60,744 nt of DNA from Pseudomonadota bacterium. Its GTDB lineage: Bacteria > Bdellovibrionota > Oligoflexia > Oligoflexales > Oligoflexaceae. The DNA is taken from the NCBI GenBank assembly GCA_029556045.1, contig JAKQGS010000082.1, positions 1-60,744 on the forward strand. The letters are read 5' to 3'. Under the pieces are notes generated by a model, which saw only the letters and a list, made by a program, of their open reading frames with translations, was not told where the DNA came from and made no database searches. Shown here piece after piece: positions 43,158 to 53,687 of this stretch. The first letter of the stretch is position 1, and each line of letters begins with the position of its first letter. Both the position numbers and the translations under genes were made by a program.

Positions 43158-44846
43158 AGAACGAGACAGGGAGTGCCCAACTTGTCCCCGACAGCCACCC
43201 GACATTTAAAACATTTTCAGAGGTCTCTCTACGATAAGGCCTTTCGCGAAGCTCATTCTTTTCCAGCATTGAATTCGCCTTCAATTCGCAAATACGCCGT
43301 ACAATTTTACAATTCACTTCCAAAATCCTATGACAAGGTTGATTTGCAGCGCCTACTTGACGACATGGATCATAGTGCCGTGTGCTTGTTTGGCGATTTT
43401 CACACACTTAAGCAGGCCCAAAGAGGTCTTCTACGTCTACTGCGAGACTATCGCCTGCAGCATCCTGAGCGGAGCATTGTACTTGCCTTGGAAATGTTTC
43501 GTACCGAAGACCAACCTCATCTTAATGCCTATGCTAAAGGTCTCATATCCGAAGAGGAGCTTTTGTCTAAAACCGCCTATGTGAAAAATTGGGGATTTCC
43601 CTGGGACCACTATCGCGGCATCATCGACTTCGCACTTGAAAATTCTATCGCCTTCGTCGGAATCAATACCGCTGCAGGCGGCAAAGATCGCATGGTGAAG
43701 CGGGATGCGCACGCGGCACAGATCATAAGGCGCATTAATGCCCGTGACCCTGATGCCCTGGTAATTTGCCTGATTGGAGAATTTCACCTGGCGGATGGGC
43801 ATTTACCCCGGCAGCTTGCTGAAGTGACGTCCGAACGTTTTGCCGCAAACCGAGTGCTGCGTGTGGTTACCAATGTGGATGAGTACTACTTTCGCGAGCC
43901 TTATCATCATTCTTCTCCCAATAGCGAATACCTGCATCTTAAGCGAAACTTCTACTGCATTTTAAATACACCCCCTTGGATCAAATGGCAGTCCTTCGTT
44001 TTATGGGAAGAACTGCGAAGTGTTGAAGCTATGCGGGTCGATGATCTCGATGAAGAAGGATTGGAATATCTAAGCGAAGAATCAATAGATCTTGAGTATC
44101 GTTTAGCGACGATGATCAAGAGTCTGGCGGATTTCCTGAAAATACCAATTCAGTCACTCGATCTCTCCCGAATGACCGTCTACTATCAACCCGACCAGGA
44201 AACATATGATGGCATGGTGGAACAGTATGAATTAAGCGAAGAAGTTATGGACATTGCTGTGGAGCGCACGAGTCTGGATGGCTTCTATTATATTCACGAT
44301 GCCAATGCGATTGTAATTAATGAAATCTCCCTAAACAATCTTGCAGAAATCGCCGGAATATACCTGTTCAATAGCTTGAACAGCAAATTTTACGGAAAAA
44401 GTGTCAATCCATACTATTATCGAATACTTGAATACGCCGGGGGTATGATTGCGTCCAAGATTCTCAACCCACGACGAAAAGGTTTGGATATTTGGCAGTT
44501 TAAGAGATTTGTTGCCGCCAGCGCCAGGAAAAGACTGATTGGGCATGCGAAAATGAAGCGGGAGTCTGCCAAAAAACTTATTGTATTCCATGAGTGGTTT
44601 TCCATGAGGTGCTTGCGTGACAAGAGTTTGAAGGTGCCTCTACTTTCGGTTGTCCAGGCCGATTTTTCATATAATTTTGAGGTTAGCTGTTCGATGGGAC
44701 GTATCATCGGGTATACTCTGTATACAAAAGTAATGAGGCAAGCCATTCATAGGGATTTTGTGCGAGACGTGTTTTGGCAGGGGTTTGCCAATAAAAGCGA
44801 TCTAACCGAACGTTTCATCATGATCTATCAAACGGTCATGCATTAG
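43149..44846 (+). CDS. ChaN/Tiki-superfamily domain protein (heme- or metal-binding uptake-like)
   Basis: A 565-residue protein. Residues about 60-260 match the ChaN (DUF399) domain: ALEMFRTEDQ corresponds to the family's E.F......, followed by LIGEFHLADGHLPRQL, with conserved Glu and His as in the Tiki/EreA fold; the GDFHT segment near 77-81 is the first catalytic-like motif. ChaN itself binds heme at the outer membrane, but this protein has no signal peptide. Residues 260-565 are unrecognised. The ATG at 43149 lies inside the right arm of the inverted repeat, with a close TAGGA site. Confidence 0.68.
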   Translation: MISRTRQGVPNLSPTATRHLKHFQRSLYDKAFREAHSFPALNSPSIRKYAVQFYNSLPKSYDKVDLQRLLDDMDHSAVCLFGDFHTLKQAQRGLLRLLRDYRLQHPERSIVLALEMFRTEDQPHLNAYAKGLISEEELLSKTAYVKNWGFPWDHYRGIIDFALENSIAFVGINTAAGGKDRMVKRDAHAAQIIRRINARDPDALVICLIGEFHLADGHLPRQLAEVTSERFAANRVLRVVTNVDEYYFREPYHHSSPNSEYLHLKRNFYCILNTPPWIKWQSFVLWEELRSVEAMRVDDLDEEGLEYLSEESIDLEYRLATMIKSLADFLKIPIQSLDLSRMTVYYQPDQETYDGMVEQYELSEEVMDIAVERTSLDGFYYIHDANAIVINEISLNNLAEIAGIYLFNSLNSKFYGKSVNPYYYRILEYAGGMIASKILNPRRKGLDIWQFKRFVAASARKRLIGHAKMKRESAKKLIVFHEWFSMRCLRDKSLKVPLLSVVQADFSYNFEVSCSMGRIIGYTLYTKVMRQAIHRDFVRDVFWQGFANKSDLTERFIMIYQTVMH

Positions 44847-44922
44847 AAGCCAGCCTATTTATGAGACGCCTTCTCGTTTAGTGTCCGTCCAGAAATACCA
44901 GAATAGTGCGTCGTCATCCTGG

Positions 44923-44948
44923 ATCCTGTCTCCGCTCGGGGACAGGAT
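44923..44948. terminator. Hairpin between convergent genes, possible terminator
   Basis: ATCCTGTCTCC (44923-44933) pairs with GGGGACAGGAT (44938-44948), an 11-bp stem with one G-T pair and a GCTC loop. It lies between two convergent genes. Neither side has a strong T-run, so intrinsic termination is uncertain. Confidence 0.45.
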
Positions 44949-44966
44949 AACGCTCATGGATGAACC

Positions 44967-45494
44967 TCAATTCACGCCACCGGCAAATTGCTGTTCTATT
45001 TTGCGCAGGTGATCGGTTCTTATGCGGTACAAAGACCATTTAGCTTTGGTGATGTCATAGCTGAACCATTCAATCCACGCCAGATCATGGGGGTAAAATG
45101 CGTCTTCCGCGAGTTCGCGGGCTCGACTTATCAGTTTAATGGTATTCTGATGTAGATTGGTTCGTCGTCGTTCGCTGATACTTTTCCAACATACATCAGC
45201 ATGCAGAGACATCGTGATACCGTCGCGATCCCGTTCCTGATCACTATGTTCCAAAAATAGTTTGAAAAGCTTTATCATCTGTGGTTTGCGGGATAAATCG
45301 AGTGCGACGTGATTACAGAAAAGTGTGTGCCCTTTTAGTTCGATGTGAGGCAATAGGAGCTGCGATTGATGGTGGTGAGGAAGTGTCAGGCGGAAGGATG
45401 ATTTTACTTCGTCAGCCAAGGTGATCGCTTCTGCAAATGCATGAAAGCATCTGGATAACTTCTGGCTTAAGTCCTGGGGCGAAAGGGTGTTCAT
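44967..45494 (-). CDS. Small protein with a possible winged-helix region, unknown function
   Basis: A 175-residue cytoplasmic protein. The middle part (VALDLSRKPQMIKLFKLFLEHSD... and NTIKLISRARELAEDAF) recalls the C-terminal DNA-binding domain of OmpR-type regulators, with LSR.P.MIKL in the place of the first helix. The similarity is weak. No receiver domain is present. It is downstream of the chemoreceptor gene on the same strand. Function unassigned. Confidence 0.55.
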   Translation of the reverse strand: MNTLSPQDLSQKLSRCFHAFAEAITLADEVKSSFRLTLPHHHQSQLLLPHIELKGHTLFCNHVALDLSRKPQMIKLFKLFLEHSDQERDRDGITMSLHADVCWKSISERRRTNLHQNTIKLISRARELAEDAFYPHDLAWIEWFSYDITKAKWSLYRIRTDHLRKIEQQFAGGVN

Positions 45495-45656
45495 GTCGTC
45501 TAAACCTCAATAAGTTCTTCGATTTTTCGATCGAATTTCTTTAGTCATCGAACTACGACATAGAACGACATCCAGGAGGTCGCAACTCCAAAATTTGGAT
45601 GCTGCTTTGACCTCATTGGTAGGTCTCAATCATCTGGATGGGGGCGGGACGTAGGA

Positions 45657-47276
45657 TCAGAAAAATAGAACATCCCCGCGGTTGGCAGATTGATTTTCAT
45701 CTTCGTTTTCGGCAGGTGAGTCTAAAGGCGGCTCGAATTCAATCACTTCGGCCTCTTCCTGCGCAGGATCCGATTTGCGGGAATCAGATGGCTTTGGATT
45801 TGGTTTGTTTTGGAAATCGCCCGGAGACGCTGATTTGTCCACAGAGTTTATCGGCTTTATCGCGGCTCCTGCAGCTGTCTCTGTATTGGGAGCTGTAATA
45901 GAGCGCCCGGCCATTTCTTCGATCATGTAGGAAATTTCCCGGATTGGTGCCATGGCAGCATCGATTTCCTGTCGGGTAATGTCTTGAAACTGAAGACTGA
46001 GGATAATTTGATCGATATTTTGGGCGACACTTTCTGAGGAGATGACTGCGCTGTCAACAAGCTTGGAAAACACTTCAGTAGACTCTTTAGCAGATTCCAA
46101 AAGAGACTTGACAGCATTGTTGACGCTGTCTTTTTTGCTTTCAGTTTTATTGCGATTTTCTGCCAGCGACTTGGAAATTGCTTCCACAGAATTATTGACT
46201 TTTCCGACAATCTGAGTGATGTCGTTGGAAGCCTGATTGGTGCGGTCTGATAGCTTCCTTACTTCTTCTGCGACGACGCTGAAGCCGCGACCATGTTCGC
46301 CAGCCCGGGCTGCTTCGATGGCGGCGTTCAGGGCCAACAGGTTGGTTTGGTCGGAAATATATTGTATGTCTTCAGTGATTTTATTGATGGTGGCAGTATT
46401 TTCTAAGATGGCTTCAATAGAACGAGAGTAGCCGAGATTAAGTTTTTCGTTTTCTTCCAGCATATCCATCATTTCATTCAAAAGGCTGAGTGCCAGTGAT
46501 ATAACTTCCGACAGGGAAAGAGAATTGGGGCGGGAGGGATCGATCGTGGCACTTTGTCCCGAAAATTGTTTGTTGATTTCGTTCGACTCTTTCAGATGCT
46601 CCTGCGCCTTTTCATAGATAAAACGAACCTTTTCCCCGATTTCTATTGCGGAGGTTTCGGTATGGGAAATGACATTGTTTAATTGGTGTTGGATACGGGG
46701 TATTAGATTGAGAATGTGCCGTAACAGATTCTCGTGTGTAGTGAGTGATTCATCCCGCTCAGTAATCTGGCTTTCCATCTCGCGAATACGGTCGTTGCTT
46801 ACCGCCAGTGCGTACGCAGGATTGATGTTGGCATCCTTGAAAGCCCTATAGGCAGATAATTCTTCTTTAAGTTCATGATTGTGGGAAATGAGTTGATCAA
46901 TCTTGAAAGACATCTCGCGCATATGTTCGGTATTTTTACGAAGTTCTTCGGTTTTTTCCTTTAATTGCGAGTTGATGAACGCTTTTTCCACTTCAAATTT
47001 TTTTTCGAGTTCCTTTCGTGCGATAGTGGTGTTTAAGGTAATGGTCTGTGAGCTGGTATTGGGTGTAGGCTCTGCGCTATCGCCGTTAACGCCTTTGAGC
47101 TGGCTGTTCTCGCGGGAAAGACTAGTAATGGCATGAACGGCAAGGTACCAGAGTCCCACAGCAAGAGTTGGAAAGACCAACGGATGGAAGGGGATCATGG
47201 GCGAAAAGGCGATTGTGGCGGCAGGTATGGCTGCTAGACCCGCGAAAAAAAATGGATCTTTCAAACCTCGTGACAT
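45657..47276 (-). CDS. Methyl-accepting chemotaxis-type protein without periplasmic sensor
   Basis: Chemoreceptor-like protein of 539 residues from ATG 47276 (AAAGGAAG site). Two membrane helices lie close together in the first 65 residues with almost nothing between them, so it cannot sense through a periplasmic domain. A long coiled coil leads to the signalling tip, where the hairpin motif [20 protein letters not shown] and [14 protein letters not shown] bind CheA and CheW. The C-terminus is a long disordered acidic tail with no NWETF-type methylesterase tether. A sigma28-like promoter lies upstream. Confidence 0.88.
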   Translation of the reverse strand: MSRGLKDPFFFAGLAAIPAATIAFSPMIPFHPLVFPTLAVGLWYLAVHAITSLSRENSQLKGVNGDSAEPTPNTSSQTITLNTTIARKELEKKFEVEKAFINSQLKEKTEELRKNTEHMREMSFKIDQLISHNHELKEELSAYRAFKDANINPAYALAVSNDRIREMESQITERDESLTTHENLLRHILNLIPRIQHQLNNVISHTETSAIEIGEKVRFIYEKAQEHLKESNEINKQFSGQSATIDPSRPNSLSLSEVISLALSLLNEMMDMLEENEKLNLGYSRSIEAILENTATINKITEDIQYISDQTNLLALNAAIEAARAGEHGRGFSVVAEEVRKLSDRTNQASNDITQIVGKVNNSVEAISKSLAENRNKTESKKDSVNNAVKSLLESAKESTEVFSKLVDSAVISSESVAQNIDQIILSLQFQDITRQEIDAAMAPIREISYMIEEMAGRSITAPNTETAAGAAIKPINSVDKSASPGDFQNKPNPKPSDSRKSDPAQEEAEVIEFEPPLDSPAENEDENQSANRGDVLFF

Positions 47277-47329
47277 AGTTCGCTTCCTTTTTTTACGGCT
47301 ACCCATAAGTCGGGTGATTCACAGAGCAG

Positions 47330-47356
47330 TTTTCGGAACCGTCGATAAATTCTTTA
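47330..47356 (-). promoter_or_regulatory. Sigma28 (FliA) type promoter of the chemoreceptor gene
   Basis: On the minus strand: TAAA, exactly 15 bases, then TCCGAAAA, against the consensus TAAA-N15-GCCGATAA. It lies 53 bases before the start codon, a normal distance. Six of eight -10 bases match. Confidence 0.5.
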
Positions 47357-47420
47357 GAAAATCTCCCCATCTTCCGGATCATCTCATTCAATTTTTCGGC
47401 GAAATTCGGCATTTTTGAGT

Positions 47421-49757
47421 CTATTTTTGCCGCCATAGCCCTTCATAAACGGTGTCAAGGCGCTGGAGGCGGTTTTTGGCGTACCTGGTTTCCGGATAAG
47501 ATGGCTGGCCTTTTTCTGCCAGGTTCACCCAGATTTGACGGGCTTGTTTTTGATGTCCCTGGGCAGCTAGTTGCTCCGACAGTGCCCAGTAGATTCGGGC
47601 TGTGGTTTCATTCAATGTTAAGTAAATACGGGATTCATAACGCTGAGCCAGTTCAAGCGGAGAGTCCCGATTGATTTCAAGTTCAAAATCAAGCATTGAA
47701 TAGGCGCAAAAAGGCTCGTATTGAACCGCATCCGGAAGGAAGGTGTCAACAAACTCCTGTTCCATTTTTTTCGCCTGTGGGGGTGTAAAGAAACTGGCCT
47801 GAGGGTTGTCTGCAATACGGCGCACCAGAGGCAGAACCACGGTGCAGATCGTGGGGAGATCCTTACGTGCCCATGATTGATAGAGTTTGTAAATCCACTG
47901 GTAGTGGGGATAAGCTCTGTCTGTATAAAGAATGCGATTGGCGAGGAGTTGCACGGCATCGCTATAAGGAATTGTCCAACGGTGTTCGGAAAGGCGTTTT
48001 CCTAAAGCAATATTTTTTTGAATCCATGGTTTCTGATCTTTGCGGTTTGCCAGTTCGGCAGCGTTGGTCGCCATGCGTATTAAAGTAAGGTCATCGATTG
48101 TCTTTTTATTTTGATCGGTTGGCCAAAACTCCACCGCTTTGACCGGTTTTCCAATTTCCGAATATGCAGCAAAAAGCCTATCCTTGAGATTCTGACTGAT
48201 TTTGGGGAATAGATTCTTTCGAGTTTTCTCGAAAAATTCCACGGCTCCATAATAATCGTGATTAAGGAAAAAAGCCTCTATTTTCGCGGCTTGAGTTTCC
48301 ATGACCGGGGTTACCATGCCTTTGAGAAAACGGGAAGTGGGATAGCGACTGGCCAGTTCTCTCACGCGGTTTAGCATGGCATCGGTTCTTTCATGTTTGG
48401 CGTAAGAACCAACTTCACAAGCCCAGGCCATTTCGATTGCATCGGCATGCAATGAGTCTTCCCGACCTTTTAGGTCAGCCAGCTTGGAGCGAGCGTGTAG
48501 AATGTTCTTTCCTTCATAGAAAGGCAGCTCAAGGCATCCTAGTCGAATCTTCGCGTAGTCGGATGTAGTATCGGTGCGAAAGTTGTGGATATGGGTGGCG
48601 TACGCGACTTTTGCTTTTTCGATATTACGTTGGGCCAGCCAGGCGTCGGCCATACGAATGCTGGCGACCGCGGCAAGTGAAGGACTTAATTCGGATTGAA
48701 TCTGGCGATTACCCACGGTGTTCAGAGCGTACTGGTACATTTTTTGGGCTTCGGAAAACTGGCCGAGCCAGAAGAGTGCTTCGCCACGCAGTACAAATTG
48801 CGTCGGGTTTATATACTGAACCTGGTGGTCTACACGATTAGCGATTGCGTAGAGCTCTTCTGCCAGCTCAAAGTTATTTACGTCAAAATATAGATCACCC
48901 AAACGGGCAAAAATTTGGCCGGCCGTGCGCGGGTCAGGGTCCTGGCGTAGACTGAGATCTAGTTCCTGTGCCGCCTGCAGGTAGGAACGATTCTGAATAT
49001 GAGATTCTGCGAGAATTCGCCGCAGTTGGGGTCGGTAGGTGGAGAAGCCGAATTGTCGCAAATGGTTGAGGCCGTCGGTGGCAGCTCCAAATGCTCCGGC
49101 ATAACGTTGATAACGGAAGTAGATTGCCGCGAGATTGTAAAGGCCGCGAGGAGTTTCGCGATCAACCACAGGGTCAGGAATGTCCTGTTTGATTTTAAAG
49201 GCCCAGGACAAAAAGGTTGCAGCGTTGTTCAGGGAGGTTTTGACAGCTACGTCGTCCCAGGATTTGCCGTGTTTGACAACCTGTTCCATCGCCATATTCA
49301 AGAAAGAATATGCGATATAATAATCAACACGGCGATGAAATTCAAATTTTTTGCCGTAGCGGGCTCTGGCACCAAGAAAGGTGTTTTTTGCGTCTTCCCA
49401 GTTCCCTTCCAAAAATTGGGTGCGTCCAAGATTGAGGTGTTCGACGGCCCGTCCTTCGCCATCGGTGCGGGGGTAGGTTTTCTCCAGGTCAACCGCATCG
49501 ATATCATGATTGATCGCGAAAAATGCTGGAGCTGGTGCCATGGGGTAGCGCCAGAAAACTTCCCCGTTTATGGGGCGGGTTTCGGGCTTAATGGCGAAGT
49601 CCGCGATTAGAAAATATTTTTTAATGATTGCCTGATAGCTCTGTTCATGGAGGGGGATGGGTTGTCGCTTGGTTCCTGTCAGAAATGGCACCAATAGCAG
49701 AAGTATTGGCCATAGACGTGGAAGACCACCAGTAGCGATGCCAGTCACCTGTGCCAT
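47421..49757 (-). CDS. Large exported TPR-repeat protein
   Basis: A 778-residue protein with an N-terminal hydrophobic stretch (LWPILLLLVPFLTG) that may be a signal peptide or anchor. Nearly all of the rest is helical repeat of TPR type, e.g. LGRTQFLEGNWEDAKNTFL, DLYFDVNNFELAEELYAIA and ALFWLGQFSEAQKMYQYAL. It lies between flbD and the chemoreceptor on the same strand. The scaffold-like design suggests an envelope assembly role; nothing more can be said. Confidence 0.68.
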   Translation of the reverse strand: MAQVTGIATGGLPRLWPILLLLVPFLTGTKRQPIPLHEQSYQAIIKKYFLIADFAIKPETRPINGEVFWRYPMAPAPAFFAINHDIDAVDLEKTYPRTDGEGRAVEHLNLGRTQFLEGNWEDAKNTFLGARARYGKKFEFHRRVDYYIAYSFLNMAMEQVVKHGKSWDDVAVKTSLNNAATFLSWAFKIKQDIPDPVVDRETPRGLYNLAAIYFRYQRYAGAFGAATDGLNHLRQFGFSTYRPQLRRILAESHIQNRSYLQAAQELDLSLRQDPDPRTAGQIFARLGDLYFDVNNFELAEELYAIANRVDHQVQYINPTQFVLRGEALFWLGQFSEAQKMYQYALNTVGNRQIQSELSPSLAAVASIRMADAWLAQRNIEKAKVAYATHIHNFRTDTTSDYAKIRLGCLELPFYEGKNILHARSKLADLKGREDSLHADAIEMAWACEVGSYAKHERTDAMLNRVRELASRYPTSRFLKGMVTPVMETQAAKIEAFFLNHDYYGAVEFFEKTRKNLFPKISQNLKDRLFAAYSEIGKPVKAVEFWPTDQNKKTIDDLTLIRMATNAAELANRKDQKPWIQKNIALGKRLSEHRWTIPYSDAVQLLANRILYTDRAYPHYQWIYKLYQSWARKDLPTICTVVLPLVRRIADNPQASFFTPPQAKKMEQEFVDTFLPDAVQYEPFCAYSMLDFELEINRDSPLELAQRYESRIYLTLNETTARIYWALSEQLAAQGHQKQARQIWVNLAEKGQPSYPETRYAKNRLQRLDTVYEGLWRQK

Positions 49758-49913
49758 GATTCGATCCTACGTGCCTAAATGTTACAATCGTTTTGGTTTT
49801 CACCGGGAGCCCGACCTGCCGTCGGTTTGCTGGATCCCGGGGCAGGATGCTTCATGGCTATCCAAAAAGGCGAAGTTTATCCAGGCTTCCAATTTTTGCG
49901 CAGTGGCGCAGTT

Positions 49914-50129
49914 TCAACCACCTGTATGGGACGTCATGGCGTTTGCGGATGCCAAAATCTTTGCCCGATATTTCATGATCGCCGCTTCGATTTCAGCCAG
50001 ACTTTCTTTCACGATGACGGACTCCCCGTTGATAAAGAGGATCAGCGAATCGGGAATTGGTTCGAGGTACTTGACGGCGTCAAGATTAATCAGGATCTTC
50101 TTGTTATCCAGTTTTGTTAAGGTAATCAT
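49914..50129 (-). CDS. flbD: Flagellar protein FlbD/SwrD family
   Basis: A 71-residue protein matching the FlbD (SwrD) family: MITLTKLDNKKILINLDAVKYLE, then IPDSLILFINGESVIVKES. In Bacillus SwrD raises motor torque, apparently through the stator. It usually sits near motAB; here it is 14 kb away, at the head of a minus-strand run and divergent from prfB. This is not the same as the Caulobacter sigma54 regulator called FlbD. Confidence 0.85.
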   Translation of the reverse strand: MITLTKLDNKKILINLDAVKYLEPIPDSLILFINGESVIVKESLAEIEAAIMKYRAKILASANAMTSHTGG

Positions 50130-50244
50130 GCTTTTCGCTCTTGGTTCCGCAACGATCCTGCGATATTACTATGATACTGATTCGGTCAGTCCCCTGTCAA
50201 TTAATGGCAACCCCCTAAAATATTAGATGTTATGAGGATTTGAA

Positions 50245-51361
50245 ATGGATTTGGATACGCTGAAAGATCGGGTTCGCGGCGCCGCAGATAAATTCGAGCG
50301 GGTATGGGGGTTTCTTTGACGTTGCTGCAAAGAGAGAGCAACTAATTGAAATCCAAGGTGAAATTGATTCCAGACCCGATTTTTGGTCCAATCCACAGGT
50401 TTCCGCACCGATACTCAAGAAAAAAAAGCTGCTGGAGTCGGCAGTCGGGCGCGCTGAAAAGTTGCAGGCCGATAAAAACGACATGGAAGCGGCTCTGGAG
50501 CTGGCGCAGGCAGGGGACGAAGATTATGCTTCGGAGGCGGAACAGCTGGTCCAGGGGGTTGAGTCTGAACTGAACGCACTTGAGCTGCAAAGCCTTCTGG
50601 GAGAGGAGCTTGATAGCAATAGTGCTGTGGTGACCATCAATTCCGGAGCGGGAGGCACAGAGTCCTGCGATTGGGCTTCGATGCTTTTCCGCATGTATCT
50701 CCGTTATGCCGAGAAAAAGGGATGGCAGACCGAGATCATCGACTTGATGGAGGGTGATGAGGCGGGAATAAAAAGCGCCACCATCGAAGTGAATGGTGAA
50801 TACGCCTTTGGCATGCTGAAAGCTGAATCAGGAGTGCACCGGCTGGTGCGCATCAGTCCATTTGACTCCAATGCCCGCCGTCATACCTCTTTTGCATCCG
50901 TTTTCGTGAGCCCCATTGTGGATGACGAGATCGAAGTCGAGGTTAACGAGGCAGATCTGCGGATAGATACTTTTCGTGCCAGTGGTGCTGGCGGCCAGCA
51001 CGTCAACCGGACTGACTCGGCGGTGCGTATAACCCACCTTCCCTCGGGGATTGTGGTGCAGAGTCAGACTCAACGCTCACAGCATCAAAACCGCGATAAA
51101 TGTATGCAGCTTTTGAAGTCACGCCTCTATGAGATGGAGTTGGAGAAACGAAAGGCTGTGCAGCGACAACAGGAGGCCGAAAAGTCGGATATTGGCTGGG
51201 GTAGTCAAATTCGCAGTTATGTTCTGCATCCATACAAGTTGGTGAAAGATCATCGCACCGATTTTGAATCTCGAGAGCCTGATGATGTCTTGGATGGCAG
51301 TTTGGATCAATTCATTAATGTTTGGTTGGTTGAATCGAAAAAATCCCAAAAGTCCACATAA
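50245..51361 (+). CDS. prfB: Peptide chain release factor 2, with programmed +1 frameshift
   Basis: Releases peptides at UGA and UAA. Translation starts at ATG 50245 behind TGAGGA and reads 24 codons to an in-frame TGA (50317-50319) right after CTT. The ribosome shifts +1 on CTT-TGA-C and continues with GAC GTT GCT, giving LDVAAKREQL. Joined, the protein has about 371 residues, the normal length. The GGQ loop (RASGAGGQHVNRTDSAVRI) and the GAGGTESCDWASML block are intact. A simple frame search finds only the part from 50462 on. Confidence 0.96.
50306..50320 (+). promoter_or_regulatory. prfB programmed +1 frameshift signal
   Basis: GGGGG (50306-50310, internal Shine-Dalgarno) followed by TTT CTT TGA C. 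This matches the widespread RF2 autoregulatory site: scarce RF2 leaves the TGA unread, promotes slippage and raises RF2 synthesis. Confidence 0.95.
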
Positions 51362-51400
51362 ATATCAGTAGGATGAGCATCTGTTTATCCGAAGGGAATC

Positions 51401-51448
51401 GGGTTGAAATCAGCCCTTTGCCAGTCGGGCAATCTTCCGTCTTTTTTT
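51401..51448 (+). terminator. Hairpins and T-tract after prfB, possible terminator
   Basis: GGGTTGA/TCAGCCC (51401-51407 and 51410-51416) and TTGCC/GGCAA (51418-51422 and 51428-51432), followed ten bases later by seven T (51442-51448). The distance between stem and T-tract is longer than usual, so this is tentative. Confidence 0.35.
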
Positions 51449-51591
51449 GACTTTTTTACCGAAAAGCGAGTAACCTGTAAAAGGGGAGAAGGATTTCCTT
51501 GGGCGGAAACTTTTCGTGAGCCATCAATTATTGACCCTGCGGGGGCAATGCGTCGAGTTATGAGGTTCATCTTATGAAAAAGGAGCTGGGC

Positions 51592-53655
51592 ATGGACGCG
51601 GGCAAGATATTCAATGTCATTTCTAAAAACGAACTCAATCATAGGTACCAGGAATTGCACTGGACCGGCACCATGAAACAGTACCTGGACATGGTTTTGG
51701 AGCGTCCAGTTATCGCGCGGACGGCTTTTCAGCGTCTCTATGACATGATCGCTTCCTACGGTTTTGAGGATTTCAAGGAGTACAAGAAGGAAATTCAGCA
51801 TTACAAATTTTTTGAGGACCCAATTGATAATGGCAAGGACGCCATATTTGGACTCGACATCCATCTATCAAAGCTGGTGAACGTGCTGAAGGCTGCTGCC
51901 CACCGTTATGGCCCGGAGAAGAGGGTAATTTTGTTGCACGGTCCGGTTGGTTCGTCCAAATCAACCATTGCCCGACTCTTGAAAAAAGGGATCGAAGCTT
52001 ATTCCCGAACTCCGGAAGGAGCGCTTTACACGTTCAGCTGGGTGAACATTGGTGAAGTGTTGAAGATGGAAGACCGCATGCCCTGCCCGATTCATGAAGA
52101 GCCATTGCACCTGATTCCGCGGGAACAGCGGGGCGCCGTGCTTGAAATTCTCAACAAAAACCGTGGCCGCAGTGAGTCTGTGCACATTGAAGGCGACTTA
52201 TGCCCGGCCTGTCGTTACGTATATCGCGGCCTCATGGACGAATATAAAGGCGACTGGGAAAAGATGGTGTCCAACCACATCGAAATCAGGCGGTTGATCC
52301 TGTCCGAGCAGGATCGGGTCGGTATAGGTACTTTCCAGCCCAAGGATGAAAAGAATCAGGACTCCACTGAGTTAACCGGTGATATCAATTATCGCAAGAT
52401 CGCCATGTACGGCTCTGATTCCGATCCCCGCGCCTTCAACTTTGATGGCGAATTCAATATCGCTAATCGTGGTGTTATCGAATTCGTCGAGGTTTTAAAA
52501 CTGGACGTGGCATTTCTCTACGATTTGTTGACCGCCAGCCAGGAACACAAAGTCAAACCGAAAAAATTTGCCCAGACCGACATCGACGAAGTTATTATCG
52601 GCCATACCAATGAGCCGGAGTATCGTAAGCTGCAAAGTAACGAGTTCATGGAAGCCCTGCGGGACCGAACCGTCAAAATAGACGTTCCCTACATCACGCG
52701 ATTGGATCATGAAAAGGCAATCTATCAGAAGGATTTCAACAACGAAACCGTACCTCACATCCATATCGCGCCACATACCGTGGAAATGGCGGCGATGTGG
52801 GCTGTCATGACCCGGCTGGAAGAACCCAAAAAGGCAAACCTAACTATTCTGCAAAAGCTCAAGTTATATAATGGGAAGTCCATTCCGGGTTTTACAGAGG
52901 ATAATGTCAAAGAACTGCGCAAAGAGGCCACACGGGAGGGTATGGAGGGGATCAGCCCTCGTTATGTGCAGGACAAGATATCTAATGCTCTCGTCATCGA
53001 TAAAGGGCACGGTTGCCTCAATCCGTTCATCATTCTCAATGAATTAGGCTCCGGACTAAAAACCCACTCCCTGATCCGTGATGAAGAGACTAAAAAACGT
53101 TATCGGGAGCTGCTGTCGCTGGTAAAAATGGAATATGAAGACATTGTTAAGCACGAGGTACAAAGGGCGATTTCCGCCGACGAAGGGGCCATCGACAAAC
53201 TCTGTGGTAATTATATTGATAGCGTCAAGGCCTATACACAGAAGGAAAAAGTTAAAAATCCCTTCACCGGGGCTGATGAAGAGCCAGATGAGCGTTTAAT
53301 GCGGTCGATTGAGGAAAAGATCGATATTTCCGAGTCTCGCAAGGATGATTTCCGTCGTGAAATCATGAACTACATCGGTGCATTGGCACTTGAAGGTAAA
53401 CGTTTTGATTTTCGCATGAACGAGCGGTTGCACAAAGCTCTTGAGCTGAAGCTGTTCGAAGACCAGAAAGACACGATCAAATTAACCAGCCTGGTTTCCA
53501 ATGTTGTGGATAAAGAAGCGCAGGCCAAGATCGATGTTGTTAAAAATCGCCTGATCAAAAACTACGGTTATTGCGAGATTTGCGCCAGCGATGTGCTGGG
53601 GTTTGTGGCCAGCGTTTTCGCCCGCGGTGATGTAGTAAAGGCGGACAAGAAATAA
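51592..53655 (+). CDS. prkA: PrkA-type serine protein kinase / AAA+ protease
   Basis: About 687 residues. An AAA-like core contains Walker [10 protein letters not shown] and the following HEEPLHLIP and RQLIP-like blocks of the PrkA N-domain; the C-terminal PrkA domain starts around 400 ([15 protein letters not shown]). PrkA (YeaG) is a stress- and starvation-linked enzyme, described as kinase and more recently as ATP-dependent protease. I favour ATG 51592, preceded by AAGGAG at 7 bases; ATG 51574 in the same frame would add six residues. It leads an operon with yeaH and spoVR, the same trio as in enterobacteria. Confidence 0.93.
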   Translation: MDAGKIFNVISKNELNHRYQELHWTGTMKQYLDMVLERPVIARTAFQRLYDMIASYGFEDFKEYKKEIQHYKFFEDPIDNGKDAIFGLDIHLSKLVNVLKAAAHRYGPEKRVILLHGPVGSSKSTIARLLKKGIEAYSRTPEGALYTFSWVNIGEVLKMEDRMPCPIHEEPLHLIPREQRGAVLEILNKNRGRSESVHIEGDLCPACRYVYRGLMDEYKGDWEKMVSNHIEIRRLILSEQDRVGIGTFQPKDEKNQDSTELTGDINYRKIAMYGSDSDPRAFNFDGEFNIANRGVIEFVEVLKLDVAFLYDLLTASQEHKVKPKKFAQTDIDEVIIGHTNEPEYRKLQSNEFMEALRDRTVKIDVPYITRLDHEKAIYQKDFNNETVPHIHIAPHTVEMAAMWAVMTRLEEPKKANLTILQKLKLYNGKSIPGFTEDNVKELRKEATREGMEGISPRYVQDKISNALVIDKGHGCLNPFIILNELGSGLKTHSLIRDEETKKRYRELLSLVKMEYEDIVKHEVQRAISADEGAIDKLCGNYIDSVKAYTQKEKVKNPFTGADEEPDERLMRSIEEKIDISESRKDDFRREIMNYIGALALEGKRFDFRMNERLHKALELKLFEDQKDTIKLTSLVSNVVDKEAQAKIDVVKNRLIKNYGYCEICASDVLGFVASVFARGDVVKADKK

Positions 53656-53687
53656 TTCGGGCCCAGGGCCATGCCCAGAGGTGACTA

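Noticed and set aside
51480..51510. GG-N10-GC (sigma54-like) before prkA
   Set aside because: Only the two dinucleotides match; the rest of the -24 and -12 boxes does not, and such a spacing is frequent by chance.
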